A stretch of 48,356 bases of DNA, taken from Alysiella filiformis (GTDB taxonomy: Bacteria; Pseudomonadota; Gammaproteobacteria; Burkholderiales; Neisseriaceae). The translations under genes and the position numbers were made by a program. Of this stretch, positions 25,394 to 33,329 are shown one piece after another (the stretch's first letter is position 1; each line of letters starts with the position of its first letter). The notes beneath the pieces were generated by a model. That model worked only from the letters and a program-made list of their open reading frames with translations, ran no database searches and was not told where the DNA came from. Where the stretch lies: NCBI RefSeq assembly GCF_014054525.1, contig NZ_CP059564.1, forward strand, positions 1 through 48,356, read 5' to 3'.

Positions 25394-26452
25394 ATGCGTC
25401 CACTTATTTGCGAAATTCGTTTAAATTATCTGCGTGAAAATTACCTTACGCTCAAAAAAATCCATGGCAACAAGCTCTTGGCGGTGGTCAAGGCAAATGC
25501 TTATGGACACGGTGCGGTGCGCTGCGCCCAAGCCTTGCACGACATTGCCGATGGTTTTGCGGTGGCGTGTTTGGAAGAGGCGATTGAGTTGCGCGAAAAC
25601 CAAATCACCAAACCCATTTTGCTGCTGGAAGGGGTGTTTGAAGCACAAGAATATGATTTGGTTGATAAATGGGATTTGTGGACGGTGGTGCATCATCAAG
25701 CACAGTTGGAACAACTCTTGGCTCACGATTGGCAAAAACCTGCTACCGTTTGGCTGAAAATGGATTCGGGTATGCACCGCGCGGGCTTTTTTCCGCACAA
25801 TTTTGCGGCGGCACACACGGCTTTGTCGCAAAGCAATAAAGTGGCAAAAATTGTGAAAATGACGCATTTTGCTTGCGCCGATGAAACCGAACGCGGCATG
25901 ACCGACATGCAAGTGGAAACCTTTGATTTGGCTTGCGATGGCTTGACTGGCGAAAGCAGTCTTGCCAACTCTGCTGCCATGTTGCGCTATCCTGAAACAC
26001 GCCGCGATTGGGGACGGGCTGGCTTGGCACTGTATGGCATTGCGCCTGTGTCGGAGCATTCAGGCAGCCTGAAACCCGTTATGCGTTTGAGCAGCCAAGT
26101 TTTTGCAGAACGTGTGTTGCAACCGCATGAACCCATTGGCTATGGCGCGACTTTTTACACCAAACGCTCCACACGCGTGGGTTTGGTGGCGTGTGGTTAT
26201 GCCGATGGTTATCCGCGCCGCGCGTCCAGCGATACGCCTGTTGCGGTAAAGGGTTTGCGTACCAAAATCATCGGGCGCGTTTCCATGGATATGCTGACGG
26301 TGGATTTGAACGACAGCCACGAAGGTGTGGGCGATGTGGTGGAATTGTTTGGCGATGTGATTTCGGTAAACGAAGTGGCGGCGGCGGCTGGCACGATTGC
26401 TTATGAAGTGGTGTGCAATGTGAAACGCGCCAAAAAAGTTTACATCAGCTAA
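25394..26452 (+). CDS. alr: Alanine racemase
   Basis: A 352-residue PLP enzyme that makes D-alanine for peptidoglycan. The PLP lysine is in LLAVVKANAYGHG, the catalytic tyrosine in PIGYGATFYT, and VGLVACGYADGYPR and RVSMDMLTVDL are the other family blocks. A complete DUS in the middle is read as HSGSLKP between two conserved segments. Another DUS ends ten bases before the ATG. Confidence 0.96.
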   Translation: MRPLICEIRLNYLRENYLTLKKIHGNKLLAVVKANAYGHGAVRCAQALHDIADGFAVACLEEAIELRENQITKPILLLEGVFEAQEYDLVDKWDLWTVVHHQAQLEQLLAHDWQKPATVWLKMDSGMHRAGFFPHNFAAAHTALSQSNKVAKIVKMTHFACADETERGMTDMQVETFDLACDGLTGESSLANSAAMLRYPETRRDWGRAGLALYGIAPVSEHSGSLKPVMRLSSQVFAERVLQPHEPIGYGATFYTKRSTRVGLVACGYADGYPRRASSDTPVAVKGLRTKIIGRVSMDMLTVDLNDSHEGVGDVVELFGDVISVNEVAAAAGTIAYEVVCNVKRAKKVYIS

Positions 26453-26460
26453 ATCACTTT

Positions 26461-26838
26461 TCAGGCAGCCTGAAAACGCAAATCGCCCCGAAATTGCATT
26501 TTCAAATCATGATGTTGAGCTTGCAAGCCGCGTATCAACACTTCACTGGCAAGCTGCGCATTGCTGTGTGAGCCACATACGAAAATGTCGGCAGCGGCAA
26601 ATTGGTGTTCCGTCCAAGTGTGTATGCTGATGTGCGATTCTGCCAGCAGCAACACACCCGTTACACCAGCATCGCCACCAAAGTGATGAAAATGTTGAAA
26701 CAAAATCTGTGCTTGCGCGGCGTGGGCTGCCTGAATCAGCGCGTTTTGCAAAGTTGGCACATCGCGCAAAATCTCAACGGGGCAAGCGTATAAATCCAAC
26801 AAAATGTGTTGCCCCAAAGCGGCAATGTGCGATGTCAT
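26461..26838 (-). CDS. speD: S-adenosylmethionine decarboxylase proenzyme
   Basis: A 125-residue prokaryotic class 1B SpeD, the length of the Bacillus/Thermotoga type. Self-cleavage should occur between Glu and Ser in LLLAESHISIHTWTEH, which creates the pyruvoyl group. The catalytic cysteine is in ADIFVCGSH. It yields decarboxylated SAM, the aminopropyl donor for spermidine. The last residues (FQAA) and the TGA stop come from a DUS. It overlaps the preceding Gly-rich gene by four bases and ends the DUF350-SPFH-DUF4178 cluster. No spermidine synthase is in the window. Confidence 0.92.
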   Translation of the reverse strand: MTSHIAALGQHILLDLYACPVEILRDVPTLQNALIQAAHAAQAQILFQHFHHFGGDAGVTGVLLLAESHISIHTWTEHQFAAADIFVCGSHSNAQLASEVLIRGLQAQHHDLKMQFRGDLRFQAA

Positions 26839-27017
26839 TTGTGTCCACCGCCCCAGCCACCCGAACCGCCCGAATAATTGCCACCGCCCCCCGCATAACC
26901 GCGCGAAAGGCGACCGCCACCACCGCCATGACTGCTGTCGCTGGCAATGCTGTAATTGATGACCGTGCCCACCACAATCGCCAACACCGCAATCAAAACA
27001 AAACCCGTTCTGCCCAT
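26835..27017 (-). CDS. Gly-rich single-pass membrane peptide
   Basis: A 60-residue protein with one N-terminal membrane segment (TGFVLIAVLAIVVGTVIN) and a tail almost wholly of Gly, Ser, Tyr and His (GYAGGGGNYSGGSGGWGGGH). AGGAG precedes the ATG at 27017. It overlaps speD by ATGA and follows the DUF4178 gene by 32 bases, so it belongs to that cluster. No function is known to me; the tail suggests a flexible or phase-separating extension outside the membrane. Confidence 0.75.
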   Translation of the reverse strand: MGRTGFVLIAVLAIVVGTVINYSIASDSSHGGGGGRLSRGYAGGGGNYSGGSGGWGGGHK

Positions 27018-27049
27018 TTCATCTCCTTTTTTAAATATCAAACAATGTC

Positions 27050-28576
27050 TTATTCATCTTCATCTTGCTTGCCATAGCTGAACACAAAACGCAAAACAAC
27101 AAAACTGACAATCGCCGAAAACACCAAATCATCGCCCGACATGCCCAACCAAGCAGGCAAATTGATGATGACAAACACCCCCACCGCAATCCAACGCCAT
27201 TGGCTGGGAATGGGTTCATCTTGCCCTGTCTTAACCTTAATGGGGCGGGCTTGCTGATTGACACTCAATCCAAACGCGCTCAATTCATGCGGTGTCATTG
27301 CCACGCTGCGGCTCCACGCCCATTCATTTGGCGACAATTCGGCACACAATTTTGCGCCACCTTGCGCGTAATCGGTGTAGTGGTTCACATCGCCTGCGCG
27401 TATGTGCCAGTAAAACGCGCCTGCGGCATAACTCACGCGACCGCCATAGGCATAGAGTTTGCTTGCGCCTTGTGGCTGTAAATTTTTGTCTAAAATGGGA
27501 AAATGATTGAGCGTGGTGGAAACGTACCAACCATCATCAGGCACTTCCACCAACCACAAAAAGCCTTTTTGGGGCGAATACAACAAATATTCCACCCACC
27601 AACCTTGTGGCACGGCAGACACGCTTTGATGGTGCATGATGGCGTAAGCGTCCAAGCTCGCCAATTCTTCTTTGCGTACCGCGCCAATGACGGTGTAGTT
27701 TGTGCCGCGAATTTTGCCTACTCTGCCCAATGGCAAGCGCCATGCCGCATCTTGTGCTTGGCGCATGGCGTTGGCTTGGCGCAACTGGGCTTGGGTTTCG
27801 GACGTGTCCAAATCGCTGCCACAATGTTGGCAAATCACGTTTTGGGTTACGCCCCCCACCCAATGAATTGAACCGCCACAGTTGGGGCAATTTTCGGCTT
27901 GGCGCAAACCTTTCAGGCTGCCTGCCTGTTGTTGGATTTGGCGTTCATCTTTGAGATTTTGCAACACCAAATCAGCCAGTTGCACGGTTTTGCCCATGAA
28001 TAATTGGGGCGGTTCGGTGGCATAATCCAGCGTTAAAAACAGATTTTCGGCACGAAAATCGGCAACGCGATTTTCCAGTTTTTCAGGCAGCCTGAACGGC
28101 AACTCGCCTTGCGCGGCAGCATTTTCCAACACAATGTCGCGCACATCGCTGGCAACAAAAATTTTGCCGATTTGCAAGGTGGTTTCGCCTGCGCGTATGT
28201 TGCCAAATTTGGGGGGCGATACGGTCAAATCACTTTCACGAACAAACACATACAAATCGCCCGCTTCCGACAGCCAACCGTGTGAGCCATCATCAAAACG
28301 CGCATACCATTCGTTCCAAACGCCCTGTTCATAACGCGCTTGCAATCGCCCAATCAGCGTGAAACCTTGCGCGGCAAAACGCCCTGTTGTGCCAATTTGC
28401 AGGGGCGAAAAATCGGTCAGCAATGCCGAATCGCGCCCTGTGTCGTGCAAACTGTCGTCTTGGCGCACCAGCATGCTGTTGCAATAGCCGCACACCACCG
28501 TAACCGCCGTGGCGGAATGAACGTGGACGGGCGCACCGCAACTGGGACAAGATGTGTGAAAAAGGGGTTCGGACAT
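27050..28576 (-). CDS. DUF4178 domain protein with two zinc ribbons
   Basis: A 508-residue protein. Two zinc-ribbon-like pairs are seen: CPSCGAP with CGYCNS near the start, and CPNCGGS with CQHCGSD near residue 235. Each is followed by a DUF4178-type beta-rich domain (TLIGRLQARYEQGVWNEWY; TVIGAVRKEELASLDAYAI). The C-terminus has hydrophobic helices (WIAVGVFVIINLPAWLGM). DUF4178 proteins often occur with DUF350, SPFH and polyamine genes, as here; their function is unknown. Two DUS are read in frame (FRLPEKLE, AGSLKGL). Confidence 0.85.
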   Translation of the reverse strand: MSEPLFHTSCPSCGAPVHVHSATAVTVVCGYCNSMLVRQDDSLHDTGRDSALLTDFSPLQIGTTGRFAAQGFTLIGRLQARYEQGVWNEWYARFDDGSHGWLSEAGDLYVFVRESDLTVSPPKFGNIRAGETTLQIGKIFVASDVRDIVLENAAAQGELPFRLPEKLENRVADFRAENLFLTLDYATEPPQLFMGKTVQLADLVLQNLKDERQIQQQAGSLKGLRQAENCPNCGGSIHWVGGVTQNVICQHCGSDLDTSETQAQLRQANAMRQAQDAAWRLPLGRVGKIRGTNYTVIGAVRKEELASLDAYAIMHHQSVSAVPQGWWVEYLLYSPQKGFLWLVEVPDDGWYVSTTLNHFPILDKNLQPQGASKLYAYGGRVSYAAGAFYWHIRAGDVNHYTDYAQGGAKLCAELSPNEWAWSRSVAMTPHELSAFGLSVNQQARPIKVKTGQDEPIPSQWRWIAVGVFVIINLPAWLGMSGDDLVFSAIVSFVVLRFVFSYGKQDEDE

Positions 28577-28627
28577 TATTCATTTACCTTTCAGGCTGCC
28601 TGAAAGTCCTAGCGGACAAAAAATAAA

Positions 28628-29044
28628 TTATTTTAAATCAGATGTTAATGCCATCATGCCAGCTTGTTTGTACGCCCTTTTATCAAAGGTTACGGTTTGT
28701 TGGCAATCATTTAATTCATTGATTTTGCGAATTAAAATATCTGAAAAATCGGCATGGCTGTTTTTGTAAACATGCAAAATCTCCATTAATAAGATTTTGT
28801 TTTCAAAAGAAAAAACAGGTATACACAATATTTCATCTAAAATCATGGCGATGTATTCGCGTGATTTTTGATAATGGCGAGACAAAACCCAAATCAATTC
28901 CACTATCACCACATTATTGATAAAACCTTGATTTTCCAATGTTAAATTTTCCAGAAAATCGCTGGCGATTTTGGCTTGAACATCATCATCTTGCGTTAAA
29001 TAGCGCACCAAAACATTGGTGTCTATGCCCGTTTTATTCGCCAT
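28628..29044 (-). CDS. PIN-domain toxin (VapC-like)
   Basis: A 138-residue PIN ribonuclease. The first acidic residue is in TGIDTNVLVRYLTQDD, others are in NVVIVELIWVLSRHY and HADFSDILIRKINE, and the last in VTFDKRAYK. It overlaps its antitoxin gene by 11 bases, the usual arrangement. The start at 29044 is chosen from family length. The pair interrupts the SPFH-DUF4178 cluster and is more AT-rich than those genes. Confidence 0.87.
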   Translation of the reverse strand: MANKTGIDTNVLVRYLTQDDDVQAKIASDFLENLTLENQGFINNVVIVELIWVLSRHYQKSREYIAMILDEILCIPVFSFENKILLMEILHVYKNSHADFSDILIRKINELNDCQQTVTFDKRAYKQAGMMALTSDLK

Positions 29045-29249
29045 ACACCGCCCCAAGTTCAATGGCTTGATTGATTTCATCTATGCTGGCGACTTTTTCG
29101 GTTTTCACAATCCCTTTGAGACGGCGAATGTCGCCTTTGGGGTAATCGGATTTGAATTTTTGCGTAATCAATTCCGCCACGCTCACGCCTTGTTTTTGCG
29201 CTTCGTGGACAATCATTTGTTCAACGTGCAAAGGTAAATCAATAATCAT
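29034..29249 (-). CDS. Antitoxin of the PIN toxin
   Basis: A 71-residue protein (MIIDLPLHVEQMIVHEAQKQ) with a ribbon-helix-helix-like start and a C-terminal acidic stretch that would wrap the toxin (SIDEINQAIELGAVYGE). GGAG stands seven bases before the ATG at 29249. It overlaps the toxin gene and is most likely the DNA-binding autorepressor of the pair. Confidence 0.8.
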   Translation of the reverse strand: MIIDLPLHVEQMIVHEAQKQGVSVAELITQKFKSDYPKGDIRRLKGIVKTEKVASIDEINQAIELGAVYGE

Positions 29250-29289
29250 GTTTTGCTCCAAAAATGCGTTTTAGGCTGCCTGAAAACGG

Positions 29290-29346
29290 GTGTAGTGCGC
29301 ACCGAATTTCCCAAACATTCAAAAACTTGGTATGTGGCACACACCC
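29290..29346. repeat. Degenerate relative of the GTAGGGTGCGT palindrome
   Basis: GTGTAGTGCGCACC and GTGGCACACACCCTAC are a decayed inverted pair resembling the element at 7292. A DUS lies just beside it (29273-29284). Confidence 0.4.
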
Positions 29347-29353
29347 TACAAAT

Positions 29354-30376
29354 TTACCCAATCAACTGTTTCAACACTTCCGCTTTCGCCGCGTCATAAT
29401 CGTCTTGCGAGATTAAACCATTGTCCAACAAGGTTTTGAGTTTGGTCAATTTGGCTTGTGGCTCATCGCTTTGGGGCGCGGCTGCCTGAACGGTTTGATT
29501 TGGCTGATTTTGTGGCGACATCATGCCTGCCATTGCGCCAGCCATCGCCTGACCAATCCCCGCGCCCACGCCCAAACCTGCGCCTATCCCTGCCATGCCG
29601 CCTTCGTTTTGCGCGGCAATCGGAATGGCTTGCGCGGTTTGAAATTGCGTGTATTTGCCCAAATCGCCCACAATGCCCATGCTCATGCGGCTGTCCAAAG
29701 CGGCTTGGACTTTTTCAGGCAGCGTAATGCTTTCTACCGTGAAATTTTCCAGCGTCAAGCCCAATTTGGCAAATTCAGGTTTCAGCAATTCCACCATTTT
29801 TTGCGACAAGAAAACTTGGTTTGCCGCCATGTCCAAAAACGGCACGCCCGATGTGGCAAAGGCGGTGGCAAGTTGGGTCATGGCAATGTTTTTTAATTGC
29901 AATTCAAGCTGTTCGCCCGAATAGCTTTCCACCACGCCCGACACTTCGTTGAAAAACACGGCAGGGTCGGCAATGCGATACGAATACATGCCAAACGAGC
30001 GCAGTTGCACAATGCCAAATTCGCTGTCGCGCACGGTAACGGGTTGGGCGGTTCCCCAACGTCTGCCGATTTGTTGGCGCGTGTTGAAAAAGTAAACATC
30101 TGATTTAAATGGCGATTGGAAGAGTTTGTCCCAATTTTTCAAATTGGTCAAAACGGGCAAGGTTTGCGTGGTCAGCGTGTAACGCCCTGCGCGGAACACG
30201 TCTGCGGTTACGCCTTCGTCCACAAACATGGCGGCTTGGCTTTCGCGCACGGTCAGGCTTGCACCGTTTTGGATTTCTTGGTCGGCAACGGGGAAACGCC
30301 ACACCAGCGTGTTTTCATCGGGGTTTTCCCATTGAATCACGTCAATAAATTGTTTGCGGATAAAATTCATAATCAT
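29354..30376 (-). CDS. SPFH domain protein with C-terminal SHOCT motif
   Basis: A 340-residue protein of the YdjI/'virion core protein' SPFH group. Residues 1-240 form the SPFH (band-7) domain (VIQWENPDENTLVWRFPVAD; NFTVESITLPEKVQAALDSR). A Gly/Ala/Met-rich low-complexity linker follows (GIGAGLGVGAGIGQAMAGAM). The end is a SHOCT motif (LTKLKTLLDNGLISQDDYDA). Such proteins oligomerise on membranes. AAGGA precedes the ATG at 30376. It lies between the DUF350 genes and the DUF4178-speD genes. Confidence 0.88.
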   Translation of the reverse strand: MIMNFIRKQFIDVIQWENPDENTLVWRFPVADQEIQNGASLTVRESQAAMFVDEGVTADVFRAGRYTLTTQTLPVLTNLKNWDKLFQSPFKSDVYFFNTRQQIGRRWGTAQPVTVRDSEFGIVQLRSFGMYSYRIADPAVFFNEVSGVVESYSGEQLELQLKNIAMTQLATAFATSGVPFLDMAANQVFLSQKMVELLKPEFAKLGLTLENFTVESITLPEKVQAALDSRMSMGIVGDLGKYTQFQTAQAIPIAAQNEGGMAGIGAGLGVGAGIGQAMAGAMAGMMSPQNQPNQTVQAAAPQSDEPQAKLTKLKTLLDNGLISQDDYDAAKAEVLKQLIG

Positions 30377-30445
30377 GATGTTTTCCTTTATTTTCAATCA
30401 TTTTTAATTTAAAAACAGGGTTTCAGGCTGCCTGAAAAGGCGAAT

Positions 30446-30718
30446 TTACCAGCCCAATGCCGCCAAAATCGTCATAAAAATACACAGCCAAAATACAAAG
30501 CCCAAATTTTCGGCAAATGAAATGGATAAGGTGCGCCAATCCAATAATTGTGAATTTTCATAGCTTTCCACGCGAAACAAGCCCAAAGTCAAAATCGGGA
30601 CAAGTTTTCGCGCCGTGTGGTAGCAAAAAGTTTCTTCGTTTTCGCTCAAACCAAAAAAGCTGAAAAAACTGAACGCATATTTCAAAAAAAGCGTGCAAAA
30701 AGCGTGGATAAAATCCAT
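30446..30718 (-). CDS. Small membrane protein in the SPFH cluster
   Basis: A 90-residue protein with hydrophobic stretches at the start (LFLKYAFSFFSFFGL) and end (GFVFWLCIFMTILAALGW). The family is not recognised. It is placed between DUF350 and SPFH genes with short gaps on the same strand, so a shared role in the membrane is likely. Confidence 0.7.
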   Translation of the reverse strand: MDFIHAFCTLFLKYAFSFFSFFGLSENEETFCYHTARKLVPILTLGLFRVESYENSQLLDWRTLSISFAENLGFVFWLCIFMTILAALGW

Positions 30719-30753
30719 TTGATTTCCCTTTCAGGCTGCCTAAAAAAATGCTT

Positions 30754-31137
30754 TTAGCCCATCAAACACGCCGCATTGAGCAAACCAATCCCAATGGACA
30801 AAGCACACAAAAATGCCCCCACCGCCACATTATTGGCTTCCAATTCCGCCACCGCGCCCTGAATAATGCGAATCGCCACAAAAAACAAGCCAATTTGCAC
30901 CGCCGCCGCCAAAATCCCCCACAACACAAAATTCAACAAACCCACACTGTGCGCCATTGCCGACACCAGCGCGGTACAAAAACCAATAATCGCCCCACCG
31001 TATGACAAGGCACAAGCCAAATTACCGTTTTTAATCAACAGGATTTCACGCGGTGGCGTGATTTTTTCGTAAACAAGGGCAAAAATCCCCACCATAACCA
31101 ATGCCACGATTAAATAAGCAAAATACAAAAAAACCAT
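30754..31137 (-). CDS. DUF350 family inner-membrane protein (YjfL-like)
   Basis: A 127-residue protein with four membrane segments, the layout of DUF350/YjfL. Conserved features are NGNLACALSYGGAIIGFCTA and VLWGILAAAVQIGLFFVA. It is the first gene of the minus-strand cluster that leads through SPFH and DUF4178 to speD; its promoter should lie just upstream, in the region shared with the Phd-type antitoxin gene. In E. coli the YjfL gene lies near a PspA-like gene and glutathionylspermidine-type enzymes, which also links the family to polyamines and membrane stress. Confidence 0.85.
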   Translation of the reverse strand: MVFLYFAYLIVALVMVGIFALVYEKITPPREILLIKNGNLACALSYGGAIIGFCTALVSAMAHSVGLLNFVLWGILAAAVQIGLFFVAIRIIQGAVAELEANNVAVGAFLCALSIGIGLLNAACLMG

Positions 31138-31288
31138 ATTGTTTTCTCCAAAAAATCATGCCGCATTCTACCGCCATCAATGCGGACACTTCAACCGAAA
31201 AACGGCTGCGTGGCGATTTGTGATTGCGGCTTTTGGTGGTGTTCTCTACAATGGCGATGTGATTGACTTATTTTGCGGAGAAAATATC

Positions 31289-31588
31289 ATGTACATTGTC
31301 AGCTCACAAAAAATTCAAGCCCAATTTGGCGAAATTGCAGACAGGGTCAAAAGCCACGAACCTGTGGTGATTACCCAATCGGGTCGCCCCACCATGATGT
31401 TGGTGAATTATGACGAAGGCATGGCAGCCATGCGCCAATACCATGCCAACCAATTTTGTGCTTTTTTAAACGAACGCGCTCGCCATACCCCACCCGCTAG
31501 CTATGAAGAGCTGGCTGAAATCAGCCGCTTGATTGAAGAAGAACGTGAAGCCATTTATCAGGAAAATTTGAAACAAAATGCCCAATAA
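31289..31588 (+). CDS. Phd/YefM-type antitoxin
   Basis: A 99-residue antitoxin. The start MYIVSSQKIQAQFGEIADRV and HEPVVITQSGRPTMMLVNYD are typical of the Phd/YefM DNA-binding fold; the C-terminal helix (YEELAEISRLIEEEREAIYQ) would bind the toxin. The frame opens at 31139, but the ATG at 31289 has GGAG upstream and gives the family length. It overlaps the toxin gene by 11 bases. Confidence 0.88.
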   Translation: MYIVSSQKIQAQFGEIADRVKSHEPVVITQSGRPTMMLVNYDEGMAAMRQYHANQFCAFLNERARHTPPASYEELAEISRLIEEEREAIYQENLKQNAQ

Positions 31589-32012
31589 GCCTTTCAAACG
31601 CCATGTGGTCATTGATACCAATATTTTGATTAGTGCGGTCATTTTGCCCCATTCCATTTTACGCCAAGTGATTGAAAAAGCAAAAGATGAATACATTTTA
31701 TGCGCTTCACACGAAACCATGAATGAATTTGTGGAAGTGATAAACCGCCCCAAATTTTTAAAATATTTTGCCAATCCCGATGACAGGCAGCAATTCATTA
31801 CCTTGGTGGAACGAGCCAGTCAAATCATTGAAGTCATACATGAAGTTACCGATTGCACCGACCCCAAAGACAACAAATTTTTATCACTGGCATTATCTGC
31901 AAACGCCATTTATTTGGTTACAGGCGACAAAAAAGATTTGCTTGCCATGAATCCCTATCATGGCGTGGAAATCATTACCGCAAGGGCATTTTTAGACAAA
32001 CCCACGCCCTAG
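31578..32012 (+). CDS. PIN-family toxin (TIGR00305 type)
   Basis: A 144-residue 'putative toxin-antitoxin system toxin component, PIN family'. It has HVVIDTNILISAVILPHSIL, the acidic ETMNEFVEVINRPKF, CTDPKDNKFLSLALSANAIY and VTGDKKDLLAM, which carry the PIN metal ligands. Coupled with the Phd-type antitoxin by overlap, it should be an RNase restrained by it. All key acidic residues are present, so it looks intact. Confidence 0.88.
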   Translation: MPNKPFKRHVVIDTNILISAVILPHSILRQVIEKAKDEYILCASHETMNEFVEVINRPKFLKYFANPDDRQQFITLVERASQIIEVIHEVTDCTDPKDNKFLSLALSANAIYLVTGDKKDLLAMNPYHGVEIITARAFLDKPTP

Positions 32013-32061
32013 CCTGCCTGCAACCCCATCACAAACCCTTTTATTTGAAGAAAGACACATC

Positions 32062-32259
32062 ATGCAAACTTTTTTGATTACATTGGTATTTTTCTTGGCG
32101 GTAATTTTCGCCATGGCACTGGGCTACATTTTCAAACGCCGCGAAATCAAGGGCAGTTGCGGTGGCATTGCCGCTTTGGGCATGGAAAAAGTCTGCGATT
32201 GCGACACGCCCTGCGCCAAACGCCGCAAAATGTTGGAACAACAAGCCAATCAATCTTAA
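32062..32259 (+). CDS. nqrM: NqrM, maturation factor of Na+-translocating NADH:quinone reductase
   Basis: A 65-residue protein with one membrane helix (TFLITLVFFLAVIFAMALGY) and the four-cysteine pattern (KGSCGGIAALG, VCDCDTPCAKR) of the NqrM/DUF539 family, which is thought to deliver iron to the NqrD/NqrE site. Nqr genes themselves are not in the window. It converges on xerC with only 13 bases between the stop codons. Confidence 0.92.
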   Translation: MQTFLITLVFFLAVIFAMALGYIFKRREIKGSCGGIAALGMEKVCDCDTPCAKRRKMLEQQANQS

Positions 32260-32272
32260 CGAACACGGGTTC

Positions 32273-33175
32273 TTAATCATCTGATTTTTTCTTGCGTTTG
32301 GCGCGTGGGTGTGTGTCGTCATACACTTGCGCCAAATGGTCAAAATCCAATTTGGTGTAAATTTGTGTGGTGGACAAGCTGCGGTGCCCCAACAAATCTT
32401 GCACCGCCCGCACATCACGAGACGCTTGCAACAAATGGCTGGCATAACTGTGGCGCAACATATGTGGCGAAATGTGTTGGTTACTGCCTTGATTTTTTGC
32501 CCACAAATCCAAACGCTTGGCAATTTGCCGCGTGGTCAAACGCTTGCCGTGCCGACTGGTAAACAGGGCGTTTTCATCTGCTTGTGCCACGCGCATGGGC
32601 AAATATTCGCGCAAAGCCTGCACACTTTTTGGGGTAAGGGGCACTTGGCGTTGGCGATTGCCCTTGCCTTGCACCATGACCCAGCCTGCGTCCAGCAAAA
32701 TATCTTGAAAATTCAAAGCATTCAATTCGGATAAACGCAAACCGCTTCCATAAAACAATTCAATAAACGCCAAATCGCGCACGGTTAATGTGCTTTCAGG
32801 CTGCGTTTGGTTGAGCAAATGGTTGAGCTGTTCGCGCTCAATGGCTTTGGGCAGCCGTTCGGGGGCTTTGGGGGCTTTCAAGCCTAGGCTGATGTCGTTT
32901 GCCAATGCGCCTTGTTGGTGCAAATATTGGCAATATTGCCGCCACACCGACAGTTTGCGTGCCAAACTGCGCGAATGCAGGTTTTGTTGCGACAATTTTT
33001 TCAAAGCGGCAACCAGTTGGCTGCGCGTGAGCGGATTGGGGGCGTTGTCAGGCAGCAAATTTGCCAACTGTTGCAAATCGCGGCGATAGGCTTGGAGCGT
33101 GTGGGGGGATTTGTTTTGTTGTTGATGTTGCAACAAAAATGCGTCAAGCGATTGAAAAAAAGGGTGATTTGCCAT
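32273..33175 (-). CDS. xerC: Tyrosine recombinase XerC
   Basis: A 300-residue tyrosine recombinase. Catalytic residues are visible in YGSGLRLSELNAL (Arg), SPHMLRHSYASHLL (His, Arg), LLGHRSLSTTQIYTKL (His, Tyr nucleophile). The ending YDDTHPRAKRKK is typical of XerC and not of XerD. With XerD it resolves chromosome dimers at dif. A prophage boundary lies only 15 bases upstream of its ATG; the ribosome site (GGA) is kept, but any older promoter has been displaced. Confidence 0.93.
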   Translation of the reverse strand: MANHPFFQSLDAFLLQHQQQNKSPHTLQAYRRDLQQLANLLPDNAPNPLTRSQLVAALKKLSQQNLHSRSLARKLSVWRQYCQYLHQQGALANDISLGLKAPKAPERLPKAIEREQLNHLLNQTQPESTLTVRDLAFIELFYGSGLRLSELNALNFQDILLDAGWVMVQGKGNRQRQVPLTPKSVQALREYLPMRVAQADENALFTSRHGKRLTTRQIAKRLDLWAKNQGSNQHISPHMLRHSYASHLLQASRDVRAVQDLLGHRSLSTTQIYTKLDFDHLAQVYDDTHPRAKRKKKSDD

Positions 33176-33190
33176 TTCATTTTTCCAAAA

Positions 33191-33201
33191 AAGATACTGT
33201 T
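33191..33201. repeat. Attachment-site candidate, left
   Basis: AAGATACTGTT, identical to 40065-40075; the GATACTGTT core also occurs at 34518-34526. It lies 15 bases before the xerC ATG. Confidence 0.6.
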
Positions 33202-33277
33202 ATGAACCTTGTCAATCATAAAATTTCAGTAAGTTTTTAACTTATTGAAATTTAAAGGTATAAAATTCAGCAAAAAC

Positions 33278-33306
33278 ACCGTCATAGTCTCGTGGCTATG
33301 ACGGTT
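33278..33306 (-). terminator. Terminator at the left end of the prophage
   Basis: ACCGTCATAG and CTATGACGGT form a ten-base stem; T-rich sequence follows on both strands. It would stop phage transcription before xerC. Confidence 0.8.
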
Positions 33307-33329
33307 ATTTTGTGGTAAGTCAAAGTTAT

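Noticed and set aside
32273-33175. Tyrosine recombinase as the phage integrase
   Set aside because: Its sequence, especially the THPRAKR ending, is that of housekeeping XerC, and it lies outside the repeat that bounds the prophage. The phage carries its own DEDD transposase.
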